A DNA stretch of 26,266 nucleotides, taken from positions 1-26,266 of the forward strand of contig JBIICS010000027.1 of assembly GCA_044238735.1 (NCBI GenBank), written 5' to 3'. The stretch comes from JBIICS01 sp044238735 (GTDB taxonomy: Bacteria; Bacteroidota; Bacteroidia; UBA4408). Both the position numbers and the translations under genes were made by a program. The notes beneath the pieces were generated by a model. The model made no database searches. It was not told where the DNA came from and saw only the letters and a program-made list of their open reading frames with translations. Shown one piece after another: positions 17,039 through 25,600 of the stretch (position 1 is the first letter of the stretch; every line of letters begins with the position of its first letter).

Positions 17039-17950
17039 TTATTTAATTTTAGTTTGGTATTTATTCGATTTAGCGGCATCTATTTCGGAAAGCAACTGAA
17101 CCGCATTAGTTTTCTCATCGGTTTTAGCCTGAGAAAAAACATTTACTAACTCATCCGATTTAGCATTAAAAAATAAAACATTGTAAAATAAGGCAGGGTA
17201 AATTTTAAATACACTTTGTATTTTTAATAACGCTTCATAAATTTCTTTTCTGCCCTCTTCGGGTTTATTCCACATTACATCCAGACCTTTACGATGATAC
17301 TGATAAATAGCAGCACGGATTGGCTTGTAGGCCGGATTAAGCGTATTTTCGACCAGCCAGTAACGGTTGTTGTATTTATCACCGCCCTTTGCAACCCCGC
17401 TCCAGCCCTTATTTCCGCTGGTTTGCGCATTATTTACAATTGATTGTGCAATTTGAAAATAAGGAGTACCACCCTCGGGAGAAAAGGTGTCGTAATCAAA
17501 GCCAATAATCATGTGCGCATAAAAGGCGATCATGGCCGTTAAATCGTTATTAAAAGTACTTCCGTTAAATTCAAAAGGTTGAAATTCTACATAACGAAAA
17601 TCAAAATTTTCATCAATAAAACTAAGTACGTTAGTGGAGTAAGATGACTTAAACACCGGGCGACGGGTTTCGATCTGGCAAGTGGCTTTAAAATCGGTTT
17701 GAGAAACTACTTCTTTGATATTAATTAATAAAGTTGCTTCAATTTTTTCGTGATTAACAAAATCGTCTTGAGTCCATTTAGTATTATTCATAAAATCACG
17801 AACAGCACTTTTCATGGTTTCAAAGATCTTTTTATCTACATTTTGAACTTGAGCGGTAATAACCTGCACGGTAATGTTTAGTTCCTGTGCTTTGGAAAAT
17901 TTAATTCCAAAAGCATAAATAGAGAGGAGTAAAACAATTATTCTTTTCAT
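17039..17950 (-). CDS. DUF4835 family exported protein
   Basis: This 303-residue protein has a signal peptide (MKRIIVLLLSIYAFGIKFSKAQ). The mature start ELNITVQVITAQVQNVDKKI and the conserved FDYDTFSPEGGTPYF and GNKGWSGVAKGG... WLVENTLNP blocks identify the Bacteroidota DUF4835 family. Some annotations name this family PorD and link it to type IX secretion; I recall this but cannot confirm it here. It overlaps the coaBC stop by 4 bases (ATGA) and precedes recN by 5 bases, the conserved Bacteroidota order. A T9SS link would fit the T9SS cargo protease further right in this window. Confidence 0.85.
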   Translation of the reverse strand: MKRIIVLLLSIYAFGIKFSKAQELNITVQVITAQVQNVDKKIFETMKSAVRDFMNNTKWTQDDFVNHEKIEATLLINIKEVVSQTDFKATCQIETRRPVFKSSYSTNVLSFIDENFDFRYVEFQPFEFNGSTFNNDLTAMIAFYAHMIIGFDYDTFSPEGGTPYFQIAQSIVNNAQTSGNKGWSGVAKGGDKYNNRYWLVENTLNPAYKPIRAAIYQYHRKGLDVMWNKPEEGRKEIYEALLKIQSVFKIYPALFYNVLFFNAKSDELVNVFSQAKTDEKTNAVQLLSEIDAAKSNKYQTKIK

Positions 17951-19152
17951 TTCTTCTTCATCATAAGGCTTACTAAAAAATCTACGATATCAATCGCTAC
18001 TTCATCCTTATGCTTTAACTTAAAATTTACCGTTTTATTTTGTTTATCTAAAATAGAAATTTGATTGGTGTTATGCTTAAAGCCCGCACCTTTATTTTTC
18101 AACGAGTTTAACACAATAAAATCCAAATTTTTGCGCTTCAATTTATCCTTAGCGTTACTAAACTCGTTATTAGTTTCTAAGGCAAAACCAGCCAAAATTT
18201 GGTTTGTTTTTTTTAAAGTTCCGAGGCCGGCCAGTATATCAGGATTTTTAACCAGTTCAATTGTTAAATCTTCATCCTTTTTCTTGATTTTTTCCTTTGC
18301 AGTGGTTTTAGGCCTGTAATCGGCAACGGCGGCGGCCAGAATAGCGGCGTTAGCGTTTTTAAATGCCTTATCGGATTCAGCCTTCATTTCGAGAGCAGAC
18401 CCTACATTTATTTGATTTACCAGAGGATGCTGCAAGACAAGATTTGTTGGACCTGCCACCAAAGTAACCCGGGCACCTCTGTTGGCCAGTTCGGAAGCGA
18501 GTGCAAAACCCATTTTTCCGGTTGAATGATTACCAATAAAACGAACCGGATCCAATGCCTCGTGGGTTGGACCGGCGGTAATTAGAATATGTTTACCGTT
18601 TAACTGACTTTTTTTTTTAAAGAAATCGGACAGCACCTGCTTTAATTCTTCCGGTTCGGCCATACGGCCTTTACCTACCAAACCACTCGCCAATTCTCCA
18701 TCGTTGGGTTCAACGATTAAATTTCCAAAAGACTTTATTTTTTCAATATTGGTAGAGGTGGAAGGATGTTGTAACATATCCAAATCCATAGCCGGAGCAA
18801 CCAGGACCTTACAACGAGCCGATAAATAAGTTGCCAGCAATAAATTATCACACATACCATTGGCCATTTTAGCTATGGTGTTGGCAGAGGCGGGAGCAAT
18901 TAAAAAAACATCCGCCCATAAACCCAGCTCAACATGATTAGTCCATTCGCCTTTGTTATTTTTTACAAACTCGCTAAAAACCGGATTTTTACTAAGAGTT
19001 GAAAGAGTTAAGGGGGTAATAAAATCTTTTGCCGAAGGGGTTAGGATAATTTTAACTTCTGCACCGGCTTTTTTTAGTAAACGGGTTAGTGTAGCAATTT
19101 TATACGCTGCTATACTACCACAAACACCTATAAGAATTTTTTTGTCCTTCAC
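17947..19152 (-). CDS. coaBC: Bifunctional phosphopantothenoylcysteine decarboxylase/synthetase
   Basis: It performs two steps of CoA synthesis: joining of cysteine to 4'-phosphopantothenate (CoaB, C-terminal) and FMN-dependent decarboxylation (CoaC, N-terminal). CoaC shows GVCGSIAAYK (9-18), the catalytic His H73 in NHVELG, and APASANTIAKMANG. CoaB begins at about residue 186 with HILITAGPTHEALDPVRFIG and HSTGKMG. Two CoaC positions differ from the E. coli consensus: PAMDLDML has Asp where PxMNxxMW has Asn, and LASGLVGKGRM has Ser where the flap ACGD has Cys. The start is GTG at 19152; an overlapping ATG is out of frame and stops at once. It overlaps the DUF4835 gene and lies downstream of the rpoZ terminator. 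Confidence 0.95.
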   Translation of the reverse strand: MKDKKILIGVCGSIAAYKIATLTRLLKKAGAEVKIILTPSAKDFITPLTLSTLSKNPVFSEFVKNNKGEWTNHVELGLWADVFLIAPASANTIAKMANGMCDNLLLATYLSARCKVLVAPAMDLDMLQHPSTSTNIEKIKSFGNLIVEPNDGELASGLVGKGRMAEPEELKQVLSDFFKKKSQLNGKHILITAGPTHEALDPVRFIGNHSTGKMGFALASELANRGARVTLVAGPTNLVLQHPLVNQINVGSALEMKAESDKAFKNANAAILAAAVADYRPKTTAKEKIKKKDEDLTIELVKNPDILAGLGTLKKTNQILAGFALETNNEFSNAKDKLKRKNLDFIVLNSLKNKGAGFKHNTNQISILDKQNKTVNFKLKHKDEVAIDIVDFLVSLMMKKK

Positions 19153-19195
19153 ATTTATTAAGTTGATAGTTAAAAGTTGTTAGTGAGATTTTATC

Positions 19196-19220
19196 TCTCA
19201 ACTCTAAACTCTAAACTAAC
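19196..19220. repeat. Short heptamer repeat upstream of coaBC
   Basis: The stretch contains CTCTAAA repeated in tandem (AACTCTAAACTCTAAACTAA). It lies between the rpoZ terminator and the coaBC GTG, next to a small GAGAT/ATCTC hairpin at 19186-19198. Confidence 0.5.
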
Positions 19221-19227
19221 TTTGGTG

Positions 19228-19271
19228 TAAAAATAAAAATTGTCATCCCATTATTACATGAAATGACAATT
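19228..19271 (-). terminator. Intrinsic terminator after rpoZ
   Basis: AATTGTCAT (19238-19246) pairs with ATGACAATT (19263-19271). On the minus strand it runs into TTTTTATTTTTA. It lies 22 bases past the rpoZ stop and separates bamD-rpoZ from coaBC. Confidence 0.75.
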
Positions 19272-19292
19272 CTTTTGATGAAAATTTAATGA

Positions 19293-19628
19293 TTACTTTT
19301 TTAAAGCTTCCTTAGCCGGATTGCGGTGGTAAATTTTACCTTCTACAAATTCCTGAATGGCAATATTATTAGGTTTCGGTAATTTTTCGTAATATTTGGA
19401 GATTTCAATTTGTTCGCGATTTTCGAATACTTCTTCTAAGTTATCGGTATGAGAGGCGAACTCCTGAAGCTTAGAATTTAACTCTTCTTTCAAATCTACA
19501 GCTATTTGATTGGATCTTTTTGCAATGATTGCAACGGTTTCATAAATATTACCCGTGTTATCCACCATTTTATCCAAATCGCGGGTAATGGTTGTTGTTT
19601 CTGCGTTGTTCTTTTTAAAATTGCTCAT
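19293..19628 (-). CDS. rpoZ: DNA-directed RNA polymerase omega subunit (Bacteroidota form)
   Basis: This 111-residue protein has the omega core motif NIYETVAIIAKRSNQIA at residues 28-44, followed by a helical region and the EFVEGKIYHRNP block near the end. Omega assists the folding and assembly of the beta-prime subunit of RNA polymerase. Bacteroidota versions are longer and more divergent than the E. coli protein and are often annotated as RpoZ-like or hypothetical. It starts 10 bases after the bamD stop. The order bamD-rpoZ-coaBC-DUF4835-recN supports the call. Confidence 0.88.
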   Translation of the reverse strand: MSNFKKNNAETTTITRDLDKMVDNTGNIYETVAIIAKRSNQIAVDLKEELNSKLQEFASHTDNLEEVFENREQIEISKYYEKLPKPNNIAIQEFVEGKIYHRNPAKEALKK

Positions 19629-19638
19629 TTTATCTTAT

Positions 19639-20448
19639 TTATAATTGCTTTTCCAATAACTCCAGGTTTTGCTTAATTTTAACTAGCATAGCCTCTGCAT
19701 CCTTTTTGTATTTGCTTTGCGGGTAGGCATCGGCAAATTTGTAATAGAAAGATTCGGCATTTTTAAACCTTTCCAGCTTTTTAATTTCCACACTATTATT
19801 GGCTAATAAAAAACCGGAACGTAAAGTTAAGAATAAAATCTCTTCCTTGTATGCGGTAGACGGAAAGTCTTTTAGCGTATTGTTGAAAGTAGCAATAGCT
19901 GACTTATAATTTTCGGTATGATAATACAGTTTAGCGAGCTCATACGACTTGGTTTCCAGTTTGTAACGAAGCTTATCAATATATTCGTTACTTTCCTTAA
20001 CCTTCTGGCTTTCAGGGAATTGATTAACAAACAATTGAAACTCCTGAATGGCCAGGTAAGAACTAGACTGATCCAGGGAGTATTTTGGGGAATCGAAATA
20101 ATACGAAAGTGCCGATAAAAACAAGCATTCTTCGGCCCGGGCAGAAGTAGGATAAGTTCTTACGAAATTTTTTAGGTGGTAACTAGACAAAACGTAATCT
20201 TCCTCAGCAAAGTAGCATTTAGCATAATAATAATAAACATCTTCCCCTTTCTCGGTTCCGCGAAAGATAGTCATTAACTCTTCGAGCAAGGGCAAGGCTT
20301 TTGCGTAGTTTTCCTCCTCAAAATATTCTTTGGCTTTAACAAATTTAAGTTCATAATCGCTGCTTTTGAGTAAGCGCTGGTATTTACTGCACGAACTGAA
20401 GATAAGCAGCGTAAATAAAATGCAAACCAGATGTTTTAGGAATTTCAT
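19639..20448 (-). CDS. bamD: Outer membrane assembly lipoprotein BamD
   Basis: This is a component of the BAM complex that inserts beta-barrel proteins into the outer membrane. The lipoprotein signal is MKFLKHLVCILFTLLIFSSC, with lipidated C20. The rest (269 residues) is tetratricopeptide-like: AKEYFEEENYAKALPLLEEL, the YYYAKCYFAEEDYVLSSYHL block, FVRTYPTSARAEE and FADAYPQSKYKKDAE are the recognisable BamD repeats. It is the first gene of a conserved cluster. A -7 element lies 6 bases before the ATG, so the transcript may be leaderless or nearly so. It is divergent from the recombinase gene. Confidence 0.94.
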   Translation of the reverse strand: MKFLKHLVCILFTLLIFSSCSKYQRLLKSSDYELKFVKAKEYFEEENYAKALPLLEELMTIFRGTEKGEDVYYYYAKCYFAEEDYVLSSYHLKNFVRTYPTSARAEECLFLSALSYYFDSPKYSLDQSSSYLAIQEFQLFVNQFPESQKVKESNEYIDKLRYKLETKSYELAKLYYHTENYKSAIATFNNTLKDFPSTAYKEEILFLTLRSGFLLANNSVEIKKLERFKNAESFYYKFADAYPQSKYKKDAEAMLVKIKQNLELLEKQL

Positions 20449-20454
20449 GGGTTA

Positions 20455-20462
20455 CAAAAATA
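20455..20462 (-). promoter_or_regulatory. Putative -7 promoter element for bamD
   Basis: The minus strand reads TATTTTTG (TAnnTTTG), separated from the bamD ATG by only 6 bases, which implies a leaderless or near-leaderless mRNA. There is no clear -33 element. Confidence 0.4.
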
Positions 20463-20675
20463 ATAAATAAGTTAATTGAAAGGAAAACTACTTACCGGGC
20501 ATGAGTTAAAATTAGAATAGTATGATTTGGGATTAAATAAAATAATTTGTTTCGTAAACCATTAACTTTTATGGGGCACCTTTATTAATTATAAACCGGG
20601 CAAAGAAGATTTTTTGTTATTTTTATAATCCTATAAATGGTTGTTATATTATCAATTTAAAAATTATATAATCTA

Positions 20676-21794
20676 ATGGAAATTACAATAGAGGTAAAAA
20701 ATTACAAGGGAGAAAGAAGAATGTTTATTAAACACGAGTTTAATGATCGTTTATTTAAGTTTCTTAAAAATAGTACGGGAAGAATTTATTCGGCCAGTAA
20801 TAAATGTTGGCATTTTTTATATACCCCAAAAAAATTAGAGGAATTAAGTAAGATGCTTTGGGAATATGGCAAAGTTAAAATTGAGGTAATGCCAGATGAT
20901 CCCATTCCGAAAACAAAAGACACGAATAAAAAAACCAATAACGAGCAATTAACAGCGGAACATCATAAAAAAGTAAAGGAATTTATATATTGTTTAAAAT
21001 CTTCGCGATATGCGGAAAACACTATTGAGACTTATGTAGATGCATTAAAGACTTTTTTAGTGTTTTACAAAGAGAAAGCGATACGGGAGATTACCAATCA
21101 AGACATCATTATATTTAACAATGAATATATACTAAACAAGAAGTTATCGCATTCATTTCAAAATCAAGTTATCAATGCCCTTAAATTATTTTTTAATTTA
21201 ATTGAGAACAAGAGACTGGAGCTTGAAATTATACAAAGGCCCAGACGAATAAAAACCTTACCCAACGTACTAAGTAAACAGGAGGTGAAGTTAATTCTTG
21301 GGAATATTAAAAACATCAAACATAAAGCGATGCTAAGTTTAATATACAGTTGTGGATTAAGGAGCGGTGAGTTACTAGCACTTAAGCCTGAACATATAGA
21401 CAGCAAGCGACAGCTGGTTTTAATTAAGCAAGCAAAGGGCTTTAAAGACAGGATAGCACCGTTAAGCGAGAAGATTATAATTTTATTACGAGAGTATTAC
21501 AAATTATACAAGCCTAAAACTTATTTATTTGAGGGACAAAATCCGGGCGAAGCATACGGTGCCAGAAGTTTACAATTAGTATTAAAGCATGTTTTGGAAG
21601 ATTGTAAAATAACAAAGCCGGTAACTTTACATTGGTTGCGGCATAGTTTTGCTACTCATTTATTGGAGGCTGGCACAGATTTACGATATATACAAGAGAT
21701 TTTGGGGCATAGCAGTAGCCGAACCACGGAGATATACACCCATGTTAGCCAAAAGAGCATTCAAAAAATTATTAGTCCGTTTGATACTCTATAA
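20676..21794 (+). CDS. Xer/IntI-like tyrosine recombinase with extra N-terminal domain
   Basis: This 372-residue site-specific recombinase contains the catalytic residues R229 (SCGLRSGELLAL), K254 (IKQAKGFKDR), H319 and R322 (LHWLRHSFATHLLE), H345 (ILGHSSSRTTEIYTHVS) and nucleophile Y354. The core-binding (SAM-like) domain spans about residues 95-180. Residues 1-75 are an added domain (NYKGERRMFIKHEFNDRL, RIYSASNKCWHFLY) seen in many Bacteroidota recombinases annotated as Xer/integron-integrase-like. I do not see the extra helical insertion between the active-site patches that marks true IntI, so it is not a classical integron integrase. It lies at the junction between the conserved bamD cluster and an accessory stretch with attC-like repeats, which suggests it moves or moved those cassettes. 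It is not a chromosome-dimer XerC/D judged by its length. Confidence 0.92.
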   Translation: MEITIEVKNYKGERRMFIKHEFNDRLFKFLKNSTGRIYSASNKCWHFLYTPKKLEELSKMLWEYGKVKIEVMPDDPIPKTKDTNKKTNNEQLTAEHHKKVKEFIYCLKSSRYAENTIETYVDALKTFLVFYKEKAIREITNQDIIIFNNEYILNKKLSHSFQNQVINALKLFFNLIENKRLELEIIQRPRRIKTLPNVLSKQEVKLILGNIKNIKHKAMLSLIYSCGLRSGELLALKPEHIDSKRQLVLIKQAKGFKDRIAPLSEKIIILLREYYKLYKPKTYLFEGQNPGEAYGARSLQLVLKHVLEDCKITKPVTLHWLRHSFATHLLEAGTDLRYIQEILGHSSSRTTEIYTHVSQKSIQKIISPFDTL

Positions 21795-21911
21795 AAAAGC
21801 ATTATTTTTAATAAGAATTAAGAAAAGATGACTGAAACAAAACCGCCCCCAATAGCGCATATACAACAACCGTATATAATTTTAGCGAAATAATTGAGCG
21901 GATACAAGTAA

Positions 21912-22023
21912 GTTACCAACAAGGCGAAGAAAAGACAACGACACTGAAAATGACAGACAAAATGGTTTGAGAATGAAACGTAAAATGACAATGAAAGAAA
22001 AAAGATTTAGTTTTTTTGCCGAC
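21912..22023. repeat. Left copy of diverged inverted repeat flanking the protease unit
   Basis: In order it contains GTTACCAAC (21912-21920), GGCG, ATGGTTTGAGA (21962-21972), AAAAAGATTTAGTTTTTT (beginning 21999) and GCCGAC (22018-22023). The same blocks occur in the same order on the opposite strand at 25979-26081, with different spacers. Confidence 0.7.
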
Positions 22024-22055
22024 CCACAAGAAAGAAAAGAGGAAAGCCGACCCAC

Positions 22056-22119
22056 ATTTGGCACATTGCCTTTTGCCCTACTCACAAGCCAATGCTTCGC
22101 AAAAGTCAAAGAGCCAAAT
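22056..22119. repeat. Structured hairpin element, left copy
   Basis: The outer stem is ATTTGGC (22056-22062) with GCCAAAT (22113-22119). The inner stem is CTTTTGC (22070-22076) with GCAAAAG (22099-22105). A 7x7 internal loop has ACATTGC opposite TCAAAGA. The 22-base apical loop contains AAGCCAATGC, and CAACGCTTT follows. It shares the architecture of the element at 25896-25963, with different but still complementary stems. Confidence 0.8.
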
Positions 22120-22147
22120 TTTGCCAACGCTTTAAAACATTAACCGT

Positions 22148-22615
22148 ATGAAACTAAAATATATTTATTACTCAATTATCATTCACCTGTTATTTATTAC
22201 AACAGTGTTTTTTTCTTGTAATGGCACAAAACAAACAACAACTAAGAATGAAAAGGTAATGCAACCCGAAACACTTCAATCCTCTTATAACATCTCTGGA
22301 AGAGCAAAACAGTTTTTAAACGAACTTGAAAGGGAACTAAAAGAGAGCAATAGAAATCTAAAAACATTTATTCCATCAAAAAAACTGATTGACGATTATT
22401 CCATTAAGAAAATCAATGAAACATTCTTTATTAGTGGTTTTATCAAAACGAGTGAGAACTTTGACAAAACAATATTTGAAAATTCAGGAGTTACATTCGG
22501 TCAACCGTCTGGAAAAATTATTACCGTAAATGTTCCTCTATATTTTTTAACCGAGTTTCTCAATCATAAACAAATTGAATATTTTGAAATTTCAGAAAAA
22601 GTTCACACTAAATAA
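22148..22615 (+). CDS. Small lipoprotein resembling the pro-region of the adjacent subtilase
   Basis: This 155-residue protein has a lipoprotein signal (LLFITTVFFSC, lipidated C24), so it is probably membrane-anchored on the periplasmic side or surface. Residues 80-150 align without gaps to residues 75-145 of the next protein's pro-region (22 identities of 71 by hand). The shared pattern is LI--Y----IN-------F--TS-N, then SG-I-T---P, then E--N---I-Y--I-E. The segment before this (ISGRAKQFLNELEREL) also resembles the start of that pro-region. Subtilase pro-regions fold as inhibitor-I9-like domains that chaperone and inhibit their protease; a stand-alone copy would be an inhibitor, immunity protein or foldase in trans. 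That function is inferred. It lies 27 bases upstream of the protease, in the same operon. I know of no named family for it. Confidence 0.8.
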   Translation: MKLKYIYYSIIIHLLFITTVFFSCNGTKQTTTKNEKVMQPETLQSSYNISGRAKQFLNELERELKESNRNLKTFIPSKKLIDDYSIKKINETFFISGFIKTSENFDKTIFENSGVTFGQPSGKIITVNVPLYFLTEFLNHKQIEYFEISEKVHTK

Positions 22616-22642
22616 TAATCACAAATTTAAAACTAAATAAAT

Positions 22643-25600
22643 ATGAAAACATCAATTACTTTACTCGTTGCTCTTGTTACATTAAATGTAACCATTGCAC
22701 AAAATGTAAGTTCACACAGCCAATTACCAATTAAGCAGGGTGAACCGAAAAAATCAAATCTTGAATTTTCCGCAAAAGGCATTTCTCCTTTTACCGCTTT
22801 TTTGATTACGGACTTAAAGATGCAAGAAAGAAAATCAGAGAGCAGAAATAGTAACGATAGTTTGCTCATCAATAAATATGGTCTGATGAGAATAAACAAT
22901 ATTCTTTACGCAAATGCATTTCTTCTTACTTCTGATAATTACGAACCTTCTGAACTTTCAAAATACGGTTTTTTATCAGGTAGTCAATCTGGTCAAATTA
23001 TGACGGGTTTAATTCCTATTGACAAAATCATTGAAATTTCAAATTCGGATTTGATAAAGTATATTCAAATAGGAGAGCCAGCAAAACCATTAATGGATGC
23101 TGCAAGGGCAGCAACATGGGTTAATGAAGTTCATGCAGGAACGGGGTTGCCTCAAAGTTATTTTGGCAATGGAGTAGTTGTGGGTATTATTGATGGTGGT
23201 TTTGATTATACTCATCCAAATTTTTATGACGGAACAGGTTCAAACAATTATAGAATTAAAAGGGTTTGGGAGCAAAATGGAACAGGAACTCCTCCGGCTG
23301 GTTATTCTTACGGGAGAGAGTTATCTACACAAACCAGTATTTTAAATGCGCAAAAAGATATTTCAAGCGGTTCACATGGAAGTCATGTTACTGGTATAGC
23401 AGCAGGTGCAGGCGGTGGGGCAAGTACTACATACATGGGTGTTGCACCGCAGAGCGATGTTGTATTGGTTTCCTATGGTGGTTCTGACAGCAAATTAGCT
23501 GATGCTATTAGCTACATTATGAATTATGCGAGTTCTGTAAACAAACCTTGTGTAATTAACATGAGTTTAGGAAAACACATAGGACCTCACGATGGTAATT
23601 CTGCATTTGACCAATATTGTGATGGCATTGTAGGACAAGGGAAACTCCTTGTTGGTGCTGCGGGGAATGAGGGAAGTGATGCTCTTTACTATGGTAAATC
23701 ATACACATCTTCCGACACTGTATTATATTCCTTCGTTCAATTTCCAAGCTCATCAAATGGGACAAATGGGGAAACCGTAATTGATATTTGGGGAAATCAA
23801 AATCAAAATTTTTGGGTTGCAGTAAATATTTATAATACCAACACAAATTCATTTGAAGATTGGACACCATATATTGCTGCAAATTCACCCAGTTCTAATA
23901 ATTATACTCTATATGACGATGATACTTTTGTTCCTGATGCATGTTCTGTAACAATTGCAACAGAAATAAATGGCTTAAACAATAAGCCGAGAGTTCTTGT
24001 AAGTATTGATCATACAGCACAGGACGATAGTTACAGATGGGTGATGATTGAAATAATTGCATATAATACTCAAACAAAAATGTGGGCAGCTACTGCTTAC
24101 AATGGTTCAGAAACAGTTTTTACTGCTAATGGTAAAGGTTATCCTTGGGTAAATGGCTCTACCAGTTCAACAATGGGCGAAATTGGTGGAACAGGTAAGA
24201 ACATTATTACTGTTGGAGCATACACATCTAAAAATTCATGGACTGCTTTAAATGCAAGTAATCAATCTAATGGTGCAACAAACGGTGCAATTGCAGATTT
24301 TTCAAGCAAGGGACCTACCGCAGACGGTAGAACAAAACCCGATATTACTGCTCCCGGAAATGTTATCGTTTCATCTGTAAATCGCTTTGACAGTAATTAT
24401 CCAAGTAGCAGCAATGATGTTGTTTCGGGTGTTACCAATGGAACAAACAACTGGTATTTTGCAACAATGCAAGGGACATCAATGGCTTCACCGATGGTTA
24501 CAGGAATTTTGGCATTGTGGCTGCAAGCATATCCGAACCTAACACCAACACAAGCTAAGACACTTTTAAAAGACAACGCTTGGACAGATAGCTACACAGG
24601 GACAATTCCAGTAAATGGCAGCAATACATGGGGTTGGGGAAAGGTAGATGCTCAATACGGACTTATTGACCTTTTAACAAAAATTCCAGCACAGCCGACA
24701 ATTTCTCCATCAGGAAATGTTGCATTTTGTCAAGGACAAAATGCTCAACTATCAGCCCCAAGTGGATTTACATCTTATCAATGGTCAAACAATGCAACTA
24801 CCCAAAACATAACAGTATCAACTGGTGGAAATTACACGGTTAGAGTTACTAACAGTCAAGGTTACATTAGCCCTTGGTCAGCCCCCAAAATTGTTACAGT
24901 TAACTCACTTCCGGCAAACGCAGGTACAATTTCTGGTTCTGCACCAGTCTGTCAAGGACAAAATTCTGTAACCTATACCGTACCTACAATTGCAAATGCA
25001 ACTTCGTACGTTTGGACTTTGCCAAGCGGTGCAACAGGAGCAAGTACGACAAACAGCATTACTGTAAACTATGGAACTTCTGCAACTTCGGGTAATATTA
25101 CAGTAAAAGGAACAAATACTTGTGGCAACGGATCAACTTCAACATATGCAGTAACAGTAAATTCATTGCCAGCAAGTGCAGGTATAATTACAGGTACAGC
25201 AACCGTTTGTCAAGGACAAAATTCTGTAACCTATACCGTACCTACAATTGCAAATGCAACTTCGTACGTTTGGACTTTGCCAAGCGGTGCAACAGGAGCA
25301 AGTACGACAAACAGCATTACTGTAAATTATGGCACTTCGGCAGTTTCAGGAAACATCACCGTAAAAGGAACAAATTCTTGTGGTAACGGAGCAACTTCAA
25401 CTTATGCAGTAACTGTAAACAACAAGCCAATTACTCCAGTAATTACTCTAAATGGAAATGTTTTACATTCCGATGCTTCTTCGGGTAACCAATGGTATAA
25501 TCAAAGTGGTTTTATTAATGGTGCAAGTAATCAAGATTATACCGTTTCTGTAAATGGTGATTACTATGTAATTGTAACACTTTTAGGTTGTAGTTCAGAA

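Larger units (their letters stand above)
21795..22147. other. Gene-free stretch holding left repeat and hairpin of the protease unit
   Basis: I see no credible gene in these 353 bases. They hold a left inverted-repeat block (21912-22023) and a structured hairpin (22056-22119), followed at once by the lipoprotein start. A small ATATAC/GTATAT hairpin is near 21865. No TAnnTTTG promoter is recognisable ahead of the lipoprotein gene. Confidence 0.6.

Noticed and set aside
20676..21794. Classical integron integrase or chromosomal XerC/D
   Set aside because: The IntI-specific insertion is not visible, the gene points towards the cassettes rather than away, and the N-terminal domain is unlike XerC/D.
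21882..22127. Minus-strand 81-codon frame
   Set aside because: It runs through the left inverted repeat and hairpin and has no recognisable domain; probably a by-product of the repeat.
24950..25326. CRISPR or other noncoding repeat array
   Set aside because: There are only two copies, in frame inside a protease gene, coding for Ig-like modules.
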